Assembly: GCF_000314995.1 (NCBI RefSeq)
Contig: NZ_BAEO01000055.1
Coordinates: forward strand, 1 to 64,000
Length of the DNA stretch: 64,000 bases
Direction of reading: 5' to 3'
DNA from: Paraglaciecola arctica BSs20135
GTDB lineage: Bacteria; Pseudomonadota; Gammaproteobacteria; Enterobacterales; Alteromonadaceae
The notes under the pieces were generated by a model that did not search any database, had not been told where the DNA came from, and worked only from the letters and a program-made list of their open reading frames with translations. Shown piece by piece: positions 26,588-35,202 of the stretch (its first letter is position 1; every line of letters begins with the position of its first letter). The position numbers and the translations under genes are program-made.

Positions 26588-27235
26588 ATGACTACTCAAT
26601 TGAAAATCGACATTGTATCCGACGTATCTTGCCCTTGGTGTATTATTGGCTATCAAGCATTAAACCAAGCTTTAACCAATTTAGCTCCAGATATTCAAGC
26701 TGATATAACCTGGCAACCTTTTGAGCTCAATCCTCAGATGCCAAAAGAAGGGCAGGAAATTACCGAGCACATTACCCAGAAGTATGGCATCAGCGAGCAA
26801 CAAGCTGAGCAAAACCGAGCCGCAATTAAAGAGCGTGGCCTTTCAGTAGGTTATGAATTTGGCAATCGTGGTGGCGGTCGAATTTACAATACTTTTGACG
26901 CACATCGTTTATTACATTGGGCCCATGAGTTTGGCAAACAAACTGAGTTAAAGTTGGCGTTGTTTGATTTGTATTTTCAGCAAAGTGGTAACCCTAGTGA
27001 TCATCAGCAATTGTTAGCTGTTGTGGAAAGTCTTGGGTTAGATGTAGCACAAGCTAAGCAGATATTGGATTCAGATAAATACACGGCTGAAGTGAGAAAA
27101 CTGCAACAACATTATCAAGCAGCCGGAGTGAGTTCGGTACCAGCGGTGATAGTGAATGACAAACATTTGATCAGTGGTGGTCAGCCTACTGAAGTATTTG
27201 AGCAGGCATTAAAACAAATTGCCGATGAAGCATGA
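26588..27235 (+). CDS. DsbA-family oxidoreductase, FrnE-like
   Basis: 215-residue cytosolic thioredoxin-fold protein with a DsbA helical insertion. SDVSCPWCIIG carries the CPWC redox pair (residues about 15-18), and GVSSVPAVIVNDKHLISGGQP contains the cis-Pro loop. The FrnE branch acts on dithiol oxidation or isomerisation, often under oxidative stress. No signal peptide, so cytosolic. GGA lies seven nt before the ATG. It begins just after the right end of the MITE-like element, which may have affected its promoter. Confidence 0.88.
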   Translation: MTTQLKIDIVSDVSCPWCIIGYQALNQALTNLAPDIQADITWQPFELNPQMPKEGQEITEHITQKYGISEQQAEQNRAAIKERGLSVGYEFGNRGGGRIYNTFDAHRLLHWAHEFGKQTELKLALFDLYFQQSGNPSDHQQLLAVVESLGLDVAQAKQILDSDKYTAEVRKLQQHYQAAGVSSVPAVIVNDKHLISGGQPTEVFEQALKQIADEA

Positions 27236-27247
27236 GTATTTAACCAG

Positions 27248-27329
27248 AGTTCAGCTTATTTAAACTGAACTGAGGATGATGATTACAGGTTAATCTGTAT
27301 GGACTCTTTATAATGTAGGGAGTCCATAC
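27248..27329 (+). terminator. Two successive hairpins after the FrnE-like gene
   Basis: AGTTCAG (27248-27254) pairs with CTGAACT (27265-27271). GTATGGACTC (27297-27306) pairs exactly with GAGTCCATAC (27320-27329). Neither is followed by a good T run, so termination is a guess; they may also be binding sites. Confidence 0.4.
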
Positions 27330-27397
27330 TTCTCAAATATTCAACACTATTCAACACTATTTAACCTGAAATCGGGTTATGTATATAAATATGGGGT

Positions 27398-29566
27398 TTA
27401 TTGGGTGACTGGAAAGCCCCTATCTCGCATCAGCGCTTCTACTTTAGCATCACGTCCTCTGAATAAACGATAAGCCTCAGCTGGATCCATAGCATTGCGG
27501 ATCGAGAACAAGTGATCCACTAGTTTTTTACTGACGTCTTTATCGTAAAAACCACCGGGAGCTTCAGCAAAAGCTTCAGCAGCATCTGAGGTGAGTACTT
27601 CTGCCCACATATAACCATAATAGCCAGAGGAATACCCTTCACTTGAAAATACATGTCCAAACTGGGTACTGCGATGGCGCATTACCACTTCTTCTGGCAT
27701 ACCCAGCGCGGTTAATTGTTCTTTTTCAAAGGTCTGCGGTTCAATTTTGGCCGGATCCGTAGTGTGGTATAACAAGTCCATAATGGCTGACGCCATATAT
27801 TCAGTGGTCTTAAAACCCTCGTTAAAAGTGGCGGCTTTTTTGATTTTAGCCACTAAATCAGCTGGTATCGGCTCACCTGTTTTGTAGTGCACTAAATAGT
27901 TATTTATCACTTCGTCTGTGGTTAACCAGCGTTCTAACAACTGAGATTGAAATTCGGTGTAATCTCGTACCCCAGAGTGTGAAGTCGGGTAAGCGACCGA
28001 GGCTGACAAAAAGTGCAAGGCATGCCCAAATTCGTGGAAATAGGTTTCTGCATCGTCCCAAGATATGAGTGTTGGCTTGCCTTGTGAACCTTTAACAAAA
28101 TTAGAATTGTTAGAGGAAAGTACCGTCTTTTTACCATCAAAAGTGGTATGACTACGATAGGTGGTGGCCCATGCACCAGAACGTTTTCCTTTGCGACCAA
28201 ATGGGTCTAAATACCAAAGGCCAATATGTTCGCCAGAAGTTTTATCTTTAACTTCCCACACTTTTACGTCTTCATGAAATACCGGTACTGAACCTTCTGG
28301 AACAGGAGTAAAATCAAAGTTAAACAAACGTCCCGCTACATAAAACATAGCTTCCCGTAACTTATCTAATTGTAGATATTGTTTTACTTCATCTGAATCT
28401 AGTGAGTATTTGTCTTTACGGACTTTTTCAGCGTAATAGCGATAATCCCAAGGTGCGATTTTAAATTTGGCTCCTTGTGCATCTACTATCGCTTGCATAT
28501 CTGCCACTTCTTCATCCACACGTGCTATTGCTGCCGGCCAAACTTTTTTCATTAAGTCCATGGCATTTTCTGGGTTTTTCGCCATGCGATCTTCTAAACG
28601 CCACTGTGAATAGTTATCGTAACCAAGCAGTGCAACACGCTCATCACGTAAAGTGAGGATTTTTTTGATCAGTTCATTGTTATCAAACTCGTCACCGTTG
28701 TTAGCCCTGCTGTAGTAGGTTTTCCAAACCTTTTCTCTCAATTCTCTCTCGTCGGAGTAAGTTAAAAATGGGTCCATTGAAGAGCGAGAATTGGTAATGG
28801 CATATTGTCCTTCTTTACCAAGTCCCTTTGCAGCGTTTGCCGCAGCCGAAACCAATGACTCTGACAAACCCGATAATTGGTCGGTATTTAGAAATAACAC
28901 ATATTTTTCTTCGTCTGCCAAAATGTTGTTAGCAAACTGTGTTTGTAAACCGGCTACTTCTTGATTGATGGCAGCGTAACGGGCTTTAGCCTCGCCTTCT
29001 AGTGTTGCGCCGTTACGAGCAAAACTATTATAGGTTAACCATGTGACTCTTTGTTCTTCACTGGTTAAGGCTTTTAATTCTTCACTTTGGTAAACGGCTT
29101 TTACTTTAGCAAACAGTTTTTCGTTACCTGTGATAGTTGAATTAAAAGCAGAAATTTTTGGCACCATTTCTTTTTGGATATCTCGAAACTCAGGACTGTT
29201 TTTATTAGAACCCCAAATACCCCAATAGCTAAATACTCTGCTTAAATCGCTGCCGGCTTTTTCTAAAGCCACTATAGTGTTTTGAAAATTCGCAGGCTCT
29301 GGATTGTCTACTATTGTATCTATTTCTGCCAACTTCAGGGCCATACCTTTTTCTAGCGCCGCTTTAAGATCTGTTAAGGCCATCTTATCAAAAGCTGGAA
29401 CACCGCCGTAAGGTCCAGCATATTCTGCTAATAAAGGATTTTGATGTTGTATTTTTACTTGAGTTGCTGATTTTGTTTCTTGGGTTTTCGTGGAGAGATT
29501 TTCGCTACATGCACTTAATGCCACTAATACCGCACTACTAACTAGCACTACTAGGTTTTTTTTCAT
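27398..29566 (-). CDS. dcp: M3 family peptidyl-dipeptidase, lipoprotein
   Basis: 722-residue zinc metallopeptidase that removes dipeptides from peptide C-termini. The signal peptide ends in lipobox LSAC near residue 20, so it is membrane-anchored, unlike the soluble E. coli enzyme. The active site is FHEFGHALH (near 509-515), with the third ligand Glu downstream in DYTEFQSQLLERW. The C-terminal GYYGYMWAEVL and FRGRDAKVEALMRDRG are family signatures. The assignment to Dcp rather than oligopeptidase A rests on overall similarity recalled, not aligned. Confidence 0.9.
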   Translation of the reverse strand: MKKNLVVLVSSAVLVALSACSENLSTKTQETKSATQVKIQHQNPLLAEYAGPYGGVPAFDKMALTDLKAALEKGMALKLAEIDTIVDNPEPANFQNTIVALEKAGSDLSRVFSYWGIWGSNKNSPEFRDIQKEMVPKISAFNSTITGNEKLFAKVKAVYQSEELKALTSEEQRVTWLTYNSFARNGATLEGEAKARYAAINQEVAGLQTQFANNILADEEKYVLFLNTDQLSGLSESLVSAAANAAKGLGKEGQYAITNSRSSMDPFLTYSDERELREKVWKTYYSRANNGDEFDNNELIKKILTLRDERVALLGYDNYSQWRLEDRMAKNPENAMDLMKKVWPAAIARVDEEVADMQAIVDAQGAKFKIAPWDYRYYAEKVRKDKYSLDSDEVKQYLQLDKLREAMFYVAGRLFNFDFTPVPEGSVPVFHEDVKVWEVKDKTSGEHIGLWYLDPFGRKGKRSGAWATTYRSHTTFDGKKTVLSSNNSNFVKGSQGKPTLISWDDAETYFHEFGHALHFLSASVAYPTSHSGVRDYTEFQSQLLERWLTTDEVINNYLVHYKTGEPIPADLVAKIKKAATFNEGFKTTEYMASAIMDLLYHTTDPAKIEPQTFEKEQLTALGMPEEVVMRHRSTQFGHVFSSEGYSSGYYGYMWAEVLTSDAAEAFAEAPGGFYDKDVSKKLVDHLFSIRNAMDPAEAYRLFRGRDAKVEALMRDRGFPVTQ

Positions 29567-29703
29567 AATTCCTTGCCTGATATTTTTTATTGTTTTGATT
29601 TAGTTCGTCAGAAAGTAATCTAACGAGGATGTGAGTGTAATGTTCTGGCATCAAAGTACAAGGGAGTAAGGGGGGAACTTTGAATTTCATAACCTGCTAT
29701 TTT

Positions 29704-29744
29704 GGTATGATTTATCATACCGGAGTAGCCTTGGCTATACGGTA
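29704..29744. promoter_or_regulatory. Two mutually exclusive hairpins upstream of the 29802 gene
   Basis: GGTATGA (29704-29710) pairs with TCATACC (29715-29721). Alternatively TACCG (29718-29722) pairs with CGGTA (29740-29744) around an inner TAGCC/GGCTA stem. The two structures share TACC, so only one can form. This resembles an attenuator or an operator; no T run follows. Confidence 0.35.
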
Positions 29745-29801
29745 ATTAGATGTGCATTGGTTACAGTGTGATGATGTTGAAACCCAAGTTGAGAGGCTGA
29801 C

Positions 29802-30371
29802 ATGAAATCAGTTCTACTAGCTGCATGTATACTGGTATCGAGTCATTGTGCTGCTAGTTCAGATGCACTTGCAACAACCATGAGCTGGTTGCAAACTTGG
29901 GCTCCACAAAATATCGAATTCAACCTAGCTAAGTCTGCAATAAAATTTACTGGCTGTAAGCAGAAAGAGTATTTAGCCGCTTTGACCCAACCTTTAACCG
30001 AAAACTTTGTACTTGAAGTGGGCTTAGGTTATGCCAAAGGTAAACATTCTTGGGGAGTGTTTAGTCAAAAAGTTTCAGTGAAAGAATTTTCATTTATCCC
30101 TAGATATCAAGTTAGTCATGGTTTTAGCATAGGTTTCGGCTTGATTGCTCAATCAAAAACTGAATTTAAAACCACTCAAGGGGTTGAGTTTGACTTACCC
30201 AAAAATACTGAGTGGTTGCTGAATGCTCGCACTGATGGTTTTGCTAATGAACATTATTGGGAATGGACGGCGTCCAGTCAAAAATGGAGCGCTTCAGATG
30301 ACTTTGGTGGGGTATTTGAAAGCGGGGCAACCAACATCAAAATTGCTTTAAGTTACAACGGCTATTTTTAG
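29802..30371 (+). CDS. Exported hypothetical protein, possible small beta-barrel
   Basis: 189 residues with a signal peptide ending near CAASS. Alternating hydrophobic strands (FVLEVGLGYAKG, FSIGFGLIAQS, NIKIALSYNGYF) and a C-terminal Phe fit an outer-membrane beta-barrel of about eight strands. Two Cys in the mature part. No family recognised. It sits between a leftward peptidase and a leftward phosphatase with its own upstream region. Confidence 0.6.
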   Translation: MKSVLLAACILVSSHCAASSDALATTMSWLQTWAPQNIEFNLAKSAIKFTGCKQKEYLAALTQPLTENFVLEVGLGYAKGKHSWGVFSQKVSVKEFSFIPRYQVSHGFSIGFGLIAQSKTEFKTTQGVEFDLPKNTEWLLNARTDGFANEHYWEWTASSQKWSASDDFGGVFESGATNIKIALSYNGYF

Positions 30372-30389
30372 CCCTGTATTATCAACAAT

Positions 30390-31013
30390 CTAAACCGCTG
30401 TCCCTAGCACATCTTTGTTTTCCAAATGTTGTGCATCGCACAATCTCAAGACTGTTTTTTTATCTGTACCATCCACTTCTGTAATACAGGTATTTTGAAA
30501 ATCTGACAATGGCGACATATCATCAGCTACTATCAAATGTTGTTTAATCAATTCGCGCAACACTAAGCCATGTGTCATAACAATTAGACTCCCAGCAGTA
30601 TTCTGATAGGTCGCCAATATAAAATCCCACGCAAGCTTTATTCGCTCTATAAATTGCGGATGAGTTTCACCGTTGGGCGGTGCATATCCTTCAGCAAAAA
30701 TGTCAGGAGTGATGTCGGCGTAGGCTTTACCACGTAAATCGCCAAAACTTCTTTCTCTAAGTAGCGGTTGTAGACTGAATGCCGATTGTTTTATTGCTCG
30801 AAGAGGAGCCGTTGTTTGTTGGGTGCGTATGTAGTCACTGCTGATGATGTTGCCTATGGCAATATGCTGAAAACTCAGAGCTAGTTGTTTTGCTTGTTGA
30901 TGGCCTAGTTCTGAAAGGGGAGTATCAGGTGTTTGTACAATTCTATCCCTGTTGCCGTTAGTTTGGCCGTGGCGGATCAGATAAATAGACATAAGGGGCT
31001 GTTCATCCTTCAT
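30390..31013 (-). CDS. Histidine phosphatase family protein
   Basis: 207-residue phosphoglycerate-mutase-like phosphatase. IYLIRHGQTNGNRDR carries the nucleophilic His of RHG; LRERSFGDLRG and VMTHGLVLREL supply the other catalytic residues. Cofactor-independent phosphatase acting on an unknown small phosphate ester (CobC/GpmB-like). The family start would be MSIYLIRHG at 30992. The upstream ATG at 31013, with GAGG four nt before it, lies inside a repeat half-element and would add seven residues, so the repeat may now supply the start. Confidence 0.85.
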   Translation of the reverse strand: MKDEQPLMSIYLIRHGQTNGNRDRIVQTPDTPLSELGHQQAKQLALSFQHIAIGNIISSDYIRTQQTTAPLRAIKQSAFSLQPLLRERSFGDLRGKAYADITPDIFAEGYAPPNGETHPQFIERIKLAWDFILATYQNTAGSLIVMTHGLVLRELIKQHLIVADDMSPLSDFQNTCITEVDGTDKKTVLRLCDAQHLENKDVLGTAV

Positions 31014-31124
31014 ATATCCTCGAGACTGAGGTCATTTATTTGGATACCAAGGCATTTGCCTTGAAGTTTAGTCATTCTAAACGAAATGTAAATAACGAAG
31101 GTAGGCGAATAAATGGCCCAGCCC
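30995..31124. repeat. Half copy of the 263-bp MITE-like element
   Basis: This stretch aligns over about 128 nt with the reverse complement of 51405-51531: shared blocks include CATTTATTTGGATACC, GAAGTTTAGTCAT, CTAAACGAAA and TAGGCGAATAAATGGC. The GTTTAG/CTAAAC hairpin is kept in both. It fills the whole space between the phosphatase start and the purU stop; the left end carries a degenerate inverted-repeat end, the other half is missing. Confidence 0.65.
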
Positions 31125-31979
31125 CTATGCAAAAACCACAGTTTTGTTTTTATGAATAATAACGCGGTCTTCTAAATGGTAACGCACTCCATTAGCTAAG
31201 GCGGTTTTTTCACAGTTTTTACCCTTACGCACCATATCTGCAGAAGTATCACTATGGCTAATTCGCATTACTTCTTGTTCAATGATAGGTCCTTCATCTA
31301 GATCACTAGTCACATAATGGCAAGTGGCACCAATTAACTTAACGCCACGATTATAAGCTTGCAGATAAGGTTTAGCGCCGGCAAATGAAGGTAAAAAACT
31401 GTGGTGAATGTTGATCGCTTTACCTGCTAATTTTTTGCAAAGGTGTTCAGGAATAATCTGCATAAACCTAGCAAGTACGGTTAAATCTGCATCATATGCT
31501 TCGATAAGTTTTTCTACTTCAGCAAAGGCCTTTTCTTTTGGTTGGTCTTTAAAATCCACCCAATGAAAGGGGATATTGTGCCAGTCTGCAAATTGTTTCA
31601 TTTGTGGGTGATTGGCAATGATACAAGGTATATCGCATTGCAATTCACCGCTGTGCCAGCGATGCAAAATATCCATCAAACAATGCGACTCATGACTAGC
31701 CAGCATCACTACTTTTTGTTTTTTGTGTGAATCAGCAATTTTCCAATGCATCTGGAATTTTTTAGCAATAGGAGTAAACGCTTGTTTGACGCTTTCTATG
31801 CTCATATTAATCGAAGCCGCTTTGATCTCATGACGCATAAAGAAACGTCCGGTTTGCTGATCTGTATGATGGTTAGCCTCGACAATAGTGGCATTTTGGT
31901 CAGCTAAAAATTGGCTCACGGCTGCGACTAACCCTACTTGATGAGGGCAATCGATGACTAATCTAAATGTTTGCGGCAT
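31125..31979 (-). CDS. purU: Formyltetrahydrofolate deformylase
   Basis: 284-residue enzyme that hydrolyses 10-formyl-THF to formate and THF, supplying formate for PurT. N-terminal ACT domain (FRLVIDCPHQVGLVAAVSQ), then a formyltransferase-type catalytic domain with NIHHSFLPSFAGAKPY and the Asp in SDLDEGPII. Ends VVFA, one residue past the usual end, at a TAG that borders the repeat half-element. Confidence 0.93.
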   Translation of the reverse strand: MPQTFRLVIDCPHQVGLVAAVSQFLADQNATIVEANHHTDQQTGRFFMRHEIKAASINMSIESVKQAFTPIAKKFQMHWKIADSHKKQKVVMLASHESHCLMDILHRWHSGELQCDIPCIIANHPQMKQFADWHNIPFHWVDFKDQPKEKAFAEVEKLIEAYDADLTVLARFMQIIPEHLCKKLAGKAINIHHSFLPSFAGAKPYLQAYNRGVKLIGATCHYVTSDLDEGPIIEQEVMRISHSDTSADMVRKGKNCEKTALANGVRYHLEDRVIIHKNKTVVFA

Positions 31980-32124
31980 AACTATTAAAACCTATATTTC
32001 CTTTGCGGCTTATTGTCACCCGTTAAAGCCAATGGCGTAAAGAACAAAAACTGCTATTTCAGAATAAACATAGTACTTGTCATTTGCATTTTTAACGCAA
32101 TGATTACTAAGTAAACACCTAAAC

Positions 32125-32664
32125 TCAGAATGATTTAAAAGCAAATCGTTTAGCTAATGGCCAAGATTGGCGAATATGATAAGACACCCCTTTTTTACCG
32201 GAAACTGACTCGTATAAATGAAATTCAGCGTTATGCCAATTAAATATTGGTTCGATTAAAGATGCTGGTGGATTGCTTGCGCACTTTCTGGCAAGAGTGA
32301 GATGCGCCACATAATCTTGTTTAGGGAGTTGTAAGCCTACTGAATTAGCTATTTGATGTAGGCGTTTTGCAAGTTGTAGATGTTCAATTTGAGTATCTTC
32401 ACAGCCTAGCCAAAGTGCCTTGGGTTTTGACCAATAACCCACACGGTTTAGGGAAACATTAAATGTATGTAGATCAGAAATTTGCTCGACTCCCTCAGAT
32501 AATGTATCCATTTGCTTAGGCGAGATTTGCCCCAAAAACGCTAAGGTGACATGAAAATTGGCAGCCGCTACCGGTGCATCGAATTTCGGAAAAGCTTTAT
32601 TACGCCATACCTCTATTGCCAATTTTGTTTTAGTATCGGGTGATAAACCAAAAAATGCCCGCAT
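32125..32664 (-). CDS. thpR: RNA 2',3'-cyclic phosphodiesterase (2H family)
   Basis: 179 residues from ATG 32664, chosen because GGGG stands nine nt upstream and the protein then starts MRAFFGLSPD as in the family; a Met at 32691 adds nine residues without support. Two catalytic HxT motifs, HVTL (in FHVTLAFLG) and HLTL (in VAHLTLARK), define the 2H phosphoesterase fold. Opens 2',3'-cyclic phosphates on RNA ends. Divergent from hrpB. Confidence 0.9.
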   Translation of the reverse strand: MRAFFGLSPDTKTKLAIEVWRNKAFPKFDAPVAAANFHVTLAFLGQISPKQMDTLSEGVEQISDLHTFNVSLNRVGYWSKPKALWLGCEDTQIEHLQLAKRLHQIANSVGLQLPKQDYVAHLTLARKCASNPPASLIEPIFNWHNAEFHLYESVSGKKGVSYHIRQSWPLAKRFAFKSF

Positions 32665-32742
32665 ACTGCTACCCCTTATGTTTGTTATCATCTTTGCTAG
32701 ACACTCTACTCAAATTTATAATTAAACCCAAAGAGATTTCAT

Positions 32743-35202
32743 TTGTTACCTGTTGAACATATCTTACCCGCTTTACATCAACAACTTATAGTTGGTGACG
32801 CCATTGTTGTCGCTCCTCCAGGGGCGGGAAAGTCGACGTGTTTGCCTTTGTCTTTACTCAAATTAGAAATATTTAAAGACAAAAAGATCATCCTGCTACA
32901 ACCAAGACGTATTGCGGTTAGAGCTATTGCTGCTTACCTAGCAAGCCAATTGGGTGAGTCTGTTGGACAAACGATTGGTTATCGAATAAGAGGTGAAGTA
33001 AAAGTAAGTGCTAACACACGGTTAGTAATAGTCACAGAAGGCATTTTAACCCGAATGTTGCAAAACCAGCCCGAACTACCTGATGTGGGCTTAGTGATTT
33101 TTGATGAGTTTCATGAACGCAGTGTACATGCCGATTTCTCTTTGGCTCTGTGTATTGAGGTGCAACAGGCGCTTAGGGAAGATTTACGTTTGTTAGTGAT
33201 GTCGGCCACACTTGATGTTGGAGCCTTAAGTGAATTATTGCCTGAAGCTAAATTATTAGAGTCTCAAGGTAAAAGTTATCCAGTAGACATAGTGTATCAA
33301 GGGGACAATTCAGGCTTACATTTATTTGAAAAAGTCAGTCGACTAGTGATCCAAGTTTTCTCAAAACATCAGGATGATTGTTTGGTTTTTTTACCCGGTG
33401 CAGCCGATATTAACAAAGCCGCACAGCGTTTAAGTCAATATTTTGGAACTGAGGTTGAGGTTTTTAAGTTGTTCTCAGAATTATCTAAGAATGAACAACA
33501 ACAAGCTTTATTGCCTCACCCCGAAGGAAAACGAAAAATTGTACTCGCGACCAATATCGCTGAAACAAGTTTAACAATTGAGGGTATTGAAGTAGTTGTC
33601 GATAGTGGTATTGAAAAAAAGGCCATTTTTCAGTTAAATCGCGGTATCACTCACCTACAAAGCCAAAAAATATCTCAAGCATCTGCAACCCAGCGGGCAG
33701 GTAGAGCAGGGCGGTTAACTGCTGGCACATGTTACAGAATGTGGGGTAAAGAGCAGCACGATCGCTTAGCCAAACAAAGTACGCCTGAGATCATGCAGAG
33801 TGATATGAGCAGTTTTATTTTAGAAAGTGCCATTTGGGGAGCGGATGTTAGGACGCTGGCTTTATTAGATCACCCTAGTGATGCTCAGTTATCCCAAGGA
33901 TTTGCTCTGTTAAGTCAGCTCGAATTATTTGATAAGAACAACAAACTGACCGCTTTAGGGCGCAAGGCCCATGGTTTAGGTTGCCACCCTAGTATCGCCG
34001 TTATGTTAGTGAAAAGTGCGCAGATGAGCAAAGAGCACTTAAGTCTGGCTTGTGCGTTAGCGGCACTTATTGAAAATAAAGATCCTATGGGCAGAACCAA
34101 TAACGGTGCAAGCTTATCTGCTAGGTTACATTTTGTATTACAGCAAAAAAATCATCTTATTTGGCAAGCTATCCGTCAATGGCATTCGAAATTGGCGTGT
34201 GGTGTTTTAATTTGGCCAATCGAAGATACCGCTGTTTTGGTTGGTTATGCTTTTCCGCAATGGCTCGCAAAACAGAGAAAAGATGAACGTTATCAGTTAG
34301 TAAATGGAAGCGGCGCAGTATTGTTTGAAGACGACGCTTTAACCGCACACACTTGGCTAGCTATAGCGAATATGCAAACCAGTGATAGACAACAAGATAA
34401 TGCGCAAATCCGTTATGCTGAGTCTTTAACCTTGTCGCAAATTGAGCAATATTTTTATTATTTGATAGAGAAAAAGGAGCGTGTTGAGTGGGATAATGTT
34501 AACCAAAGAATAGTGTCCGAAATGCAAAAGACCTTGGGCAAGGTTGTTATCAACAAACAATCCATCAAGCGTCCTTCACAGCAACATATTCAGACTATTT
34601 GGCAAGATGTCATTCATGCCAAAGGCATAACAAGTATTCCTTTTAATGAAGACGCACAGCAACTTATTTATCGAGTTCAAATTGCAGCAAGTTTTTCTGG
34701 TGCAATGTCACTTCCAGATTTCACTGAATCCGGATTGCTTAATTCAATTGAGCGATGGTTAATTCCTTACCTCACTGATACATTAACTTGGCAGCAATTT
34801 ACTCAATGCCATTTTTTACAACAATTACTCAATGAATTGGACTACGGGCAGCAACAATATTTGAACAAAGAGTTACCGAAACGCTTGGCATTGCCTAGTG
34901 GTAGGAGTGCCCAGTTGACCTATACCAGTGACAAAACCGTGATGTTATCGGTACGTATGACTGAATTGTATGGATTGCAGCTTCACCCAGTAGTTGCACA
35001 ACAATTCCCCATTACCGTTGAGTTACTTTCTCCAGCAGGTAGACCGATACAAACGACTCAAGATTTGCCTAGATTTTGGCAAGGCAGTTATAAAGAGGTA
35101 CAAAAAGAAATGAAAGGCCGTTATCCTCGACATTTCTGGCCTGATGATCCAGCCAATGCCCAAGCTACAACACGTACTAAAAAAAGAATGAGCAGTAAAT
35201 AA
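32743..35202 (+). CDS. hrpB: ATP-dependent helicase HrpB
   Basis: 819-residue DEAH-box helicase. Walker A APPGAGKST (near 24-32), DEFH motif in IFDEFHERS (near 120), MSATLD, and QRAGRAGR of motif VI, followed by the HrpB-specific C-terminal domain including ATRTKK at the end. The start is a TTG at 32743: no in-frame ATG exists before the Walker A, and GAGA lies upstream. Role in RNA metabolism is not settled in any species. Its stop overlaps the mrcB start (TAATG), so the two are co-translated, a common gammaproteobacterial pairing. Confidence 0.92.
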   Translation: MLPVEHILPALHQQLIVGDAIVVAPPGAGKSTCLPLSLLKLEIFKDKKIILLQPRRIAVRAIAAYLASQLGESVGQTIGYRIRGEVKVSANTRLVIVTEGILTRMLQNQPELPDVGLVIFDEFHERSVHADFSLALCIEVQQALREDLRLLVMSATLDVGALSELLPEAKLLESQGKSYPVDIVYQGDNSGLHLFEKVSRLVIQVFSKHQDDCLVFLPGAADINKAAQRLSQYFGTEVEVFKLFSELSKNEQQQALLPHPEGKRKIVLATNIAETSLTIEGIEVVVDSGIEKKAIFQLNRGITHLQSQKISQASATQRAGRAGRLTAGTCYRMWGKEQHDRLAKQSTPEIMQSDMSSFILESAIWGADVRTLALLDHPSDAQLSQGFALLSQLELFDKNNKLTALGRKAHGLGCHPSIAVMLVKSAQMSKEHLSLACALAALIENKDPMGRTNNGASLSARLHFVLQQKNHLIWQAIRQWHSKLACGVLIWPIEDTAVLVGYAFPQWLAKQRKDERYQLVNGSGAVLFEDDALTAHTWLAIANMQTSDRQQDNAQIRYAESLTLSQIEQYFYYLIEKKERVEWDNVNQRIVSEMQKTLGKVVINKQSIKRPSQQHIQTIWQDVIHAKGITSIPFNEDAQQLIYRVQIAASFSGAMSLPDFTESGLLNSIERWLIPYLTDTLTWQQFTQCHFLQQLLNELDYGQQQYLNKELPKRLALPSGRSAQLTYTSDKTVMLSVRMTELYGLQLHPVVAQQFPITVELLSPAGRPIQTTQDLPRFWQGSYKEVQKEMKGRYPRHFWPDDPANAQATTRTKKRMSSK

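Noticed and set aside
27340-27365. Short direct repeat ATTCAACACT before the M3 peptidase end
   Set aside because: Only two copies of ten bases in AT-rich DNA; likely slippage and no sign of function.
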